This document shows positions 60,155 through 64,000 of a stretch of 64,000 nucleotides of DNA, piece by piece. Numbering within the stretch: position 1 is the first letter of the stretch; each line of letters begins with the position of its first letter. The position numbers and the translations under genes are program-made. The notes beneath the pieces are model-generated. The model saw only the letters and a program-made list of their open reading frames with translations, had not been told where the DNA came from and searched no databases. This stretch comes from Alphaproteobacteria bacterium (lineage in GTDB: Bacteria; Pseudomonadota; Alphaproteobacteria; Rhodobacterales; Rhodobacteraceae). Where the stretch lies: the NCBI GenBank assembly GCA_030432315.1, contig JAUIHM010000004.1, positions 1-64,000 on the forward strand, in the 5' to 3' direction.

Positions 60155-61249
60155 TCACCCATCTTCGAGGTGCAGCAGCAGGCTGAGTGCGAGAAGGATG
60201 GCGGCCACCGGGGGTGTCCAGGCGGCGACGGCGAGCGGGACCTGGCCCTGGGCGCCGAGGGACTCCGCGAAGTCCTTGAGAAAATAGAGGGAAAATCCGG
60301 CGAGTACCGCCAGCAGGATCATGATGCCGGCCTGGCCGAACCGGGCCGGGCGCAGCGAGAACGCCGCGCCGATCAGCACCATCGCCGCGAACAGGGCCGG
60401 TTTCGCCAGTTCGGTCTGCAGGTAGAGGCGGTGGCGGCGTCCGGAAAAACCGGAATCTTCCATCTGGGCGATGAACGAGCCGAGGTTCCAGAGGCTGATC
60501 ATTTGCGGCGGGGCAAAGCTTTCGAGGATCTGCTCGTTGGTCAGGTCGGTTGGAATGTCGAGGGGGGCATCGGTGGAGATCAGTTCGTAGCGTCCCTCGT
60601 TGTCCAGTTCCCACAGGGTTGCATCGCTGAGCCGCCAAACCCCCGGGATCAGGTTTGCACCGGCGGCATCGACGCGGGAGTAGAGCGTTCCCTCCCCGTC
60701 GAACCGGTAGAGGCGGACGCCGGAGAGCCTGGTGCCGTTGGCATTGGTGCGGCCGGCCTGAATCACGGTCTGGCCGATGGTGTCGGCCTGGCGGAGCCAG
60801 ATGCCTTCTCGCGAGAACGAGAGCAGGCTGTCACGGTTGTCGCGAAAGCCGTCTTCCATTTCCTCTCCCTGTTTCATCGAGGCGGCAACGAACGGATTGA
60901 TGGCAACAATGGCGATGGCGCCGACCAGCAGCGACGCGACCATCGGCACGGCGATCAGCCGGAGCGCGGAAACGCCGGAGGCGCGGATGATGACCAGTTC
61001 ACTCGTCCGGGCGAGACGCAAAAAGGTCAGCAGGCTTGCTAGCATCAGCACCAGCGGCATCACCTGATAGAGCGTTTCCGGTGCCTGCAGCAGCGTGATC
61101 CAGAGGATGTCCGTGAACTTCGCCTCGGTATCTCCCAGTCGGCGGACGTTCTCCACAGAGGTGAACAGGACCACCACAAGCGCGATGACCAGAAACACGC
61201 CAACGACGGATTTCAGGAAATTGCGCAGCATGTATCGCCAAAGGGTCAC
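60155..61249 (-). CDS. lptG: LPS export ABC transporter permease LptG
   Basis: VTLWRYMLRNFLKSVVGVFLVIALVVVLFTSVENVRRLGD ... LARTSELVIIRASGVSALRL; start GTG 61249 overlaps the lptF stop. Confidence 0.94.
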   Translation of the reverse strand: MTLWRYMLRNFLKSVVGVFLVIALVVVLFTSVENVRRLGDTEAKFTDILWITLLQAPETLYQVMPLVLMLASLLTFLRLARTSELVIIRASGVSALRLIAVPMVASLLVGAIAIVAINPFVAASMKQGEEMEDGFRDNRDSLLSFSREGIWLRQADTIGQTVIQAGRTNANGTRLSGVRLYRFDGEGTLYSRVDAAGANLIPGVWRLSDATLWELDNEGRYELISTDAPLDIPTDLTNEQILESFAPPQMISLWNLGSFIAQMEDSGFSGRRHRLYLQTELAKPALFAAMVLIGAAFSLRPARFGQAGIMILLAVLAGFSLYFLKDFAESLGAQGQVPLAVAAWTPPVAAILLALSLLLHLEDG

Positions 61250-62361
61250 GCCGGAACCCCGACTGGCCGTTTTCGGGTGCGCCCGAGCCAGAGCAGCAGG
61301 GCGGTGACGTAGATCAGCCCGAGAACATGGGCCGCGTACATCCCGGGCCAAAGGCCGGGTTTGCTCTGCACTGAACCCTTGGTGGTGAACAGGATCACCT
61401 GGGCGACCACCGACACGGCGACCGCAACCACCACCCGGCGCCCAAAACCGCTGCGCCGGTAGCCGCCAGCGAGGAAGGTGGCGAGGGCGATCAGCGGGAA
61501 AATGACGGAAAGCAGCGGCATCGTAATCTTGTAATGGCCTTCGGACAGGTAGTCGCCGAGACGGTACTTTTCGGCCAGCATTTCCGGTGTAGGATTCAGC
61601 AGGGCGCTGACGGAATATTCCGACGGGCGCCGGATGCGGGTATCGTCGGCGGCGACCAGTTCCGTCAGGTCGAACACGAACTGGTCGAAGCTGACGGAGT
61701 TCATCTGCTTGCCGGACCGGCCCGAAGAGAGGGCGACGCCGTCGATCATCACCAGCCGCGCCTGTTCCTCGTCACGCAACAGCAGCGCCTGCTCGGCGGA
61801 ATAGGTCACGGTCTGCTCGGGATCGCGCTGGTCGTTGAGGAACAGTCCGGACATTTCCCCCGCCCGGTTGGTGTCGGTGATGAACAGGGTCAGGCCGCTG
61901 ATCGGATGAATAAACTGCCGCTCGACGATCAGCGCGTTGGCAAGGTCGGAGCGGATGGAACGGGTCCGGTCGGCCAGCGCCGTACCGGCAAGCGGTACCA
62001 GAAACATCGTCACCACCGCCATGGCCGCTCCGATCAGGCCGCCAAACATGACGATCGGCCGCAGCAGGGCGGTGGGACCGAAGCCGGAAGCCATCATCAC
62101 CGTCAGTTCGGAATCCATGTACAGGCGGTTGAGGGTGTAGAGCGTGGCGCCGATGCCGGAGAGCGGGAAGACGATCACAAAAACCTGGGGCAGCACCAGG
62201 GCGGAAAATTCGAGAAAGGTTGCGGCGCTCTGACCGCTCGCAATGACGGTGTCGATCAGCCGCACCGCCTGGGTAAGCCAGATAACCCCGGTGAATATCA
62301 GCACAAAAAAACCGAATGCCTCGAGCAGCAGCCGAAGCATGTAGCGGTCGAGCTTTTTCAC
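61246..62361 (-). CDS. lptF: LPS export ABC transporter permease LptF
   Basis: VKKLDRYMLRLLLEAFGFFVLIFTGVIWLTQAVRLID ... MDSELTVMMASGFGPTALLRPI. Confidence 0.94.
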   Translation of the reverse strand: MKKLDRYMLRLLLEAFGFFVLIFTGVIWLTQAVRLIDTVIASGQSAATFLEFSALVLPQVFVIVFPLSGIGATLYTLNRLYMDSELTVMMASGFGPTALLRPIVMFGGLIGAAMAVVTMFLVPLAGTALADRTRSIRSDLANALIVERQFIHPISGLTLFITDTNRAGEMSGLFLNDQRDPEQTVTYSAEQALLLRDEEQARLVMIDGVALSSGRSGKQMNSVSFDQFVFDLTELVAADDTRIRRPSEYSVSALLNPTPEMLAEKYRLGDYLSEGHYKITMPLLSVIFPLIALATFLAGGYRRSGFGRRVVVAVAVSVVAQVILFTTKGSVQSKPGLWPGMYAAHVLGLIYVTALLLWLGRTRKRPVGVPA

Positions 62362-62459
62362 GCCGGGTGCCTTTGTCTCAACGGAGTCACTGCTCGTCTG
62401 GTCAAGTCTGCTCAAAGCCGTTAGGCCGGGTTTCTGAGGCAAAACATACGGAGATTGTC

Positions 62460-63938
62460 GTGAGCGCGCTACCCGAAACAGCATTTGTCGAAATCAACCC
62501 CGAGGGTCTCGCGGATCTGCAGGGGCGGGTTGTGGTCCTGGCAGCGCCGGACGGTACGCTCGATGCGATGGCGCGGCGGGTTGACCGGTTGACCCGCAAG
62601 GCGGTGTCGCGGCTGGTGGCGGGCAAGGCTTTCGCCGACGCCAAGGTCGGTTCCGCACATGTCTTGGCCTTTCCCGCCGGAATGGCCGCCGATGCGGTGA
62701 TCGTGCTGAAGATCGGGCGCGACGCCAATATTGCCGATGCGCGCAGGGCCGGAGCGTCGATTCCCGCCGGAAAACCCGGCGAACCGACCAACCTTCTGGC
62801 GGCGGGTTTCCGGCGGCCCGAATATCTGGCGCTCGGAGCGGTGCTCAAGGCCTATGAGTTCAACACTTACCGCACCACAGGCGACGCGGCCGCCGGCGCT
62901 GCGACCGGCGACCTGACGGTTCAGGTGCGCGATGTCGCCGCAGCGACTGCAGCGCATGCCGCGCTGCGCGCCCAGGCAGAAGGTGTCTATTTTACCCGCG
63001 ACCTGATAAGCGAACCGGCCAATGTGCTGACCACCACCGAATTCGCCAACCGGCTGGTCGCACTGGCGGAACATGGTGTCGAGGTGGAGGTCCTTGAAGA
63101 AGCGGACCTCGTGGCACTCGGAATGCGCACGCTGCTGGCGGTCGGTCAGGGGTCGGAGATGCCATCGAAGGTGGTGGTCATGCGCTGGAACGGCGGTGGC
63201 GACGAGGCACCGTTCGCGCTCGTCGGCAAGGGCGTTGTGTTCGACACCGGCGGCATTTCGATCAAACCGGCCGCGGGCATGGAAGAAATGACCATGGACA
63301 TGGGCGGCGCGGGCGTGGTGTCCGGGGTCATGAAATGCCTCGCCCTGCGCAAGGCGGCGGCCAATGTGGTCGGGCTCGTCGGACTGGTGGAAAACATGCC
63401 GGATGGCAGGGCGCAGCGTCCAGGGGACGTCGTCAAAACCATGAAGGGCGACACGGTCGAGGTCATCAACACCGATGCGGAGGGTCGTCTGGTTCTGGCC
63501 GACGTGCTGTGGTACGCGCAGGAAAGGTTCAGTCCGTCAGCGATCGTCGATCTCGCGACGCTGACCGGCGCCGTGATCGTGGCTTTGGGGCATGAAAACG
63601 CCGGTGTCTTTTCCAACAATGACGATTTTGCCGATGCGTTTCTGGCTGCGGCCCGGGCCGAGGACGAAGGGGCCTGGCGCCTGCCGCTCAGCGAGGCCTA
63701 TGACGAACTGCTCAAGAGCCGGATCGCGGATATCGCCAATGTCGGTGGGCGGGCGGCCGGAGCGGTGACGGCGGCGCAGTTCCTGCAGCGTTTCGTCAAG
63801 CCGGAGGTGCCTTGGATCCATCTCGACATCGCCGGAGCGGCGTATGTCTCCAAGGATACCACATTCGCCCGCAAAGGTGCGACCGGATGGGGCGTGCGGG
63901 CCCTCGACGCACTGGTGCGGGCCCGCTTCGAGGCGTAA
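62460..63938 (+). CDS. pepA: leucyl aminopeptidase (M17)
   Basis: GKGVVFDTGGISIKPAAGMEEMTMDMGGAGVVSG ... NTDAEGRLVLADVL; proposed GTG start 62460. Confidence 0.96.
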   Translation: MSALPETAFVEINPEGLADLQGRVVVLAAPDGTLDAMARRVDRLTRKAVSRLVAGKAFADAKVGSAHVLAFPAGMAADAVIVLKIGRDANIADARRAGASIPAGKPGEPTNLLAAGFRRPEYLALGAVLKAYEFNTYRTTGDAAAGAATGDLTVQVRDVAAATAAHAALRAQAEGVYFTRDLISEPANVLTTTEFANRLVALAEHGVEVEVLEEADLVALGMRTLLAVGQGSEMPSKVVVMRWNGGGDEAPFALVGKGVVFDTGGISIKPAAGMEEMTMDMGGAGVVSGVMKCLALRKAAANVVGLVGLVENMPDGRAQRPGDVVKTMKGDTVEVINTDAEGRLVLADVLWYAQERFSPSAIVDLATLTGAVIVALGHENAGVFSNNDDFADAFLAAARAEDEGAWRLPLSEAYDELLKSRIADIANVGGRAAGAVTAAQFLQRFVKPEVPWIHLDIAGAAYVSKDTTFARKGATGWGVRALDALVRARFEA

Positions 63939-63944
63939 CCGGGC

Positions 63945-64000
63945 GTGTCGGAGGTTCTGTTTTACCACCTGACGGCAAGCCGCGTGGAGCGGACCCTGCC
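63945..64000 (+). CDS. holC: DNA polymerase III subunit chi, N-terminal fragment (truncated by window edge)
   Basis: GTG start; VSEVLFYHLTASRVERTLP matches the HolC N-terminus; directly follows pepA as usual in Alphaproteobacteria. Confidence 0.8.
   Translation, partial: MSEVLFYHLTASRVERTL

Overview
This is a GC-rich alphaproteobacterial chromosome segment, most consistent with Rhodobacterales/Roseobacter-type bacteria. It is almost fully coding. Most of it is core or ordinary metabolic genes: deoC/ALDH16/FucU/ribokinase; a MetV-like + MetF pair; cytochrome b561; an oligopeptide ABC transporter; a sorbitol/mannitol (smo/mtl) ABC operon; purL, bolA, grxD, zapA; tkt-pgk-(secreted protein)-fba; an FtsB-like gene; cysE; ccmABCDG; acnA; a sulfatase; a Cys-loop-type ligand-gated channel; infC, aspC, sdhE; a RodZ-like gene; ispG, prfA-prmC; and ksgA-pdxA-surA-lptD-lptG-lptF | pepA-holC. 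I saw no rRNA, tRNA, CRISPR array, prophage or IS element. The most interesting signals are non-coding or unusual. (1) Two unlinked intergenic loci carry matching 11-bp-phased TACCC direct-repeat arrays: 4194-4234, upstream of the metV-like gene and flanked by two GTTAAC inverted repeats, and 33280-33320, between cysE and a DUF2332 gene. (2) Three 18-bp TGAGCAAwTGCTCA-type palindromes form a candidate operator set for the SorC-type polyol regulator. (3) Four GANTC sites lie within 65 bp upstream of an FtsB/DivIC-like gene. (4) A terminator-like hairpin lies directly upstream of infC, and infC may use a non-canonical ATA start. (5) There is a prokaryotic pentameric ligand-gated ion channel homologue. 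All calls come from reading the sequence; no database search was run.
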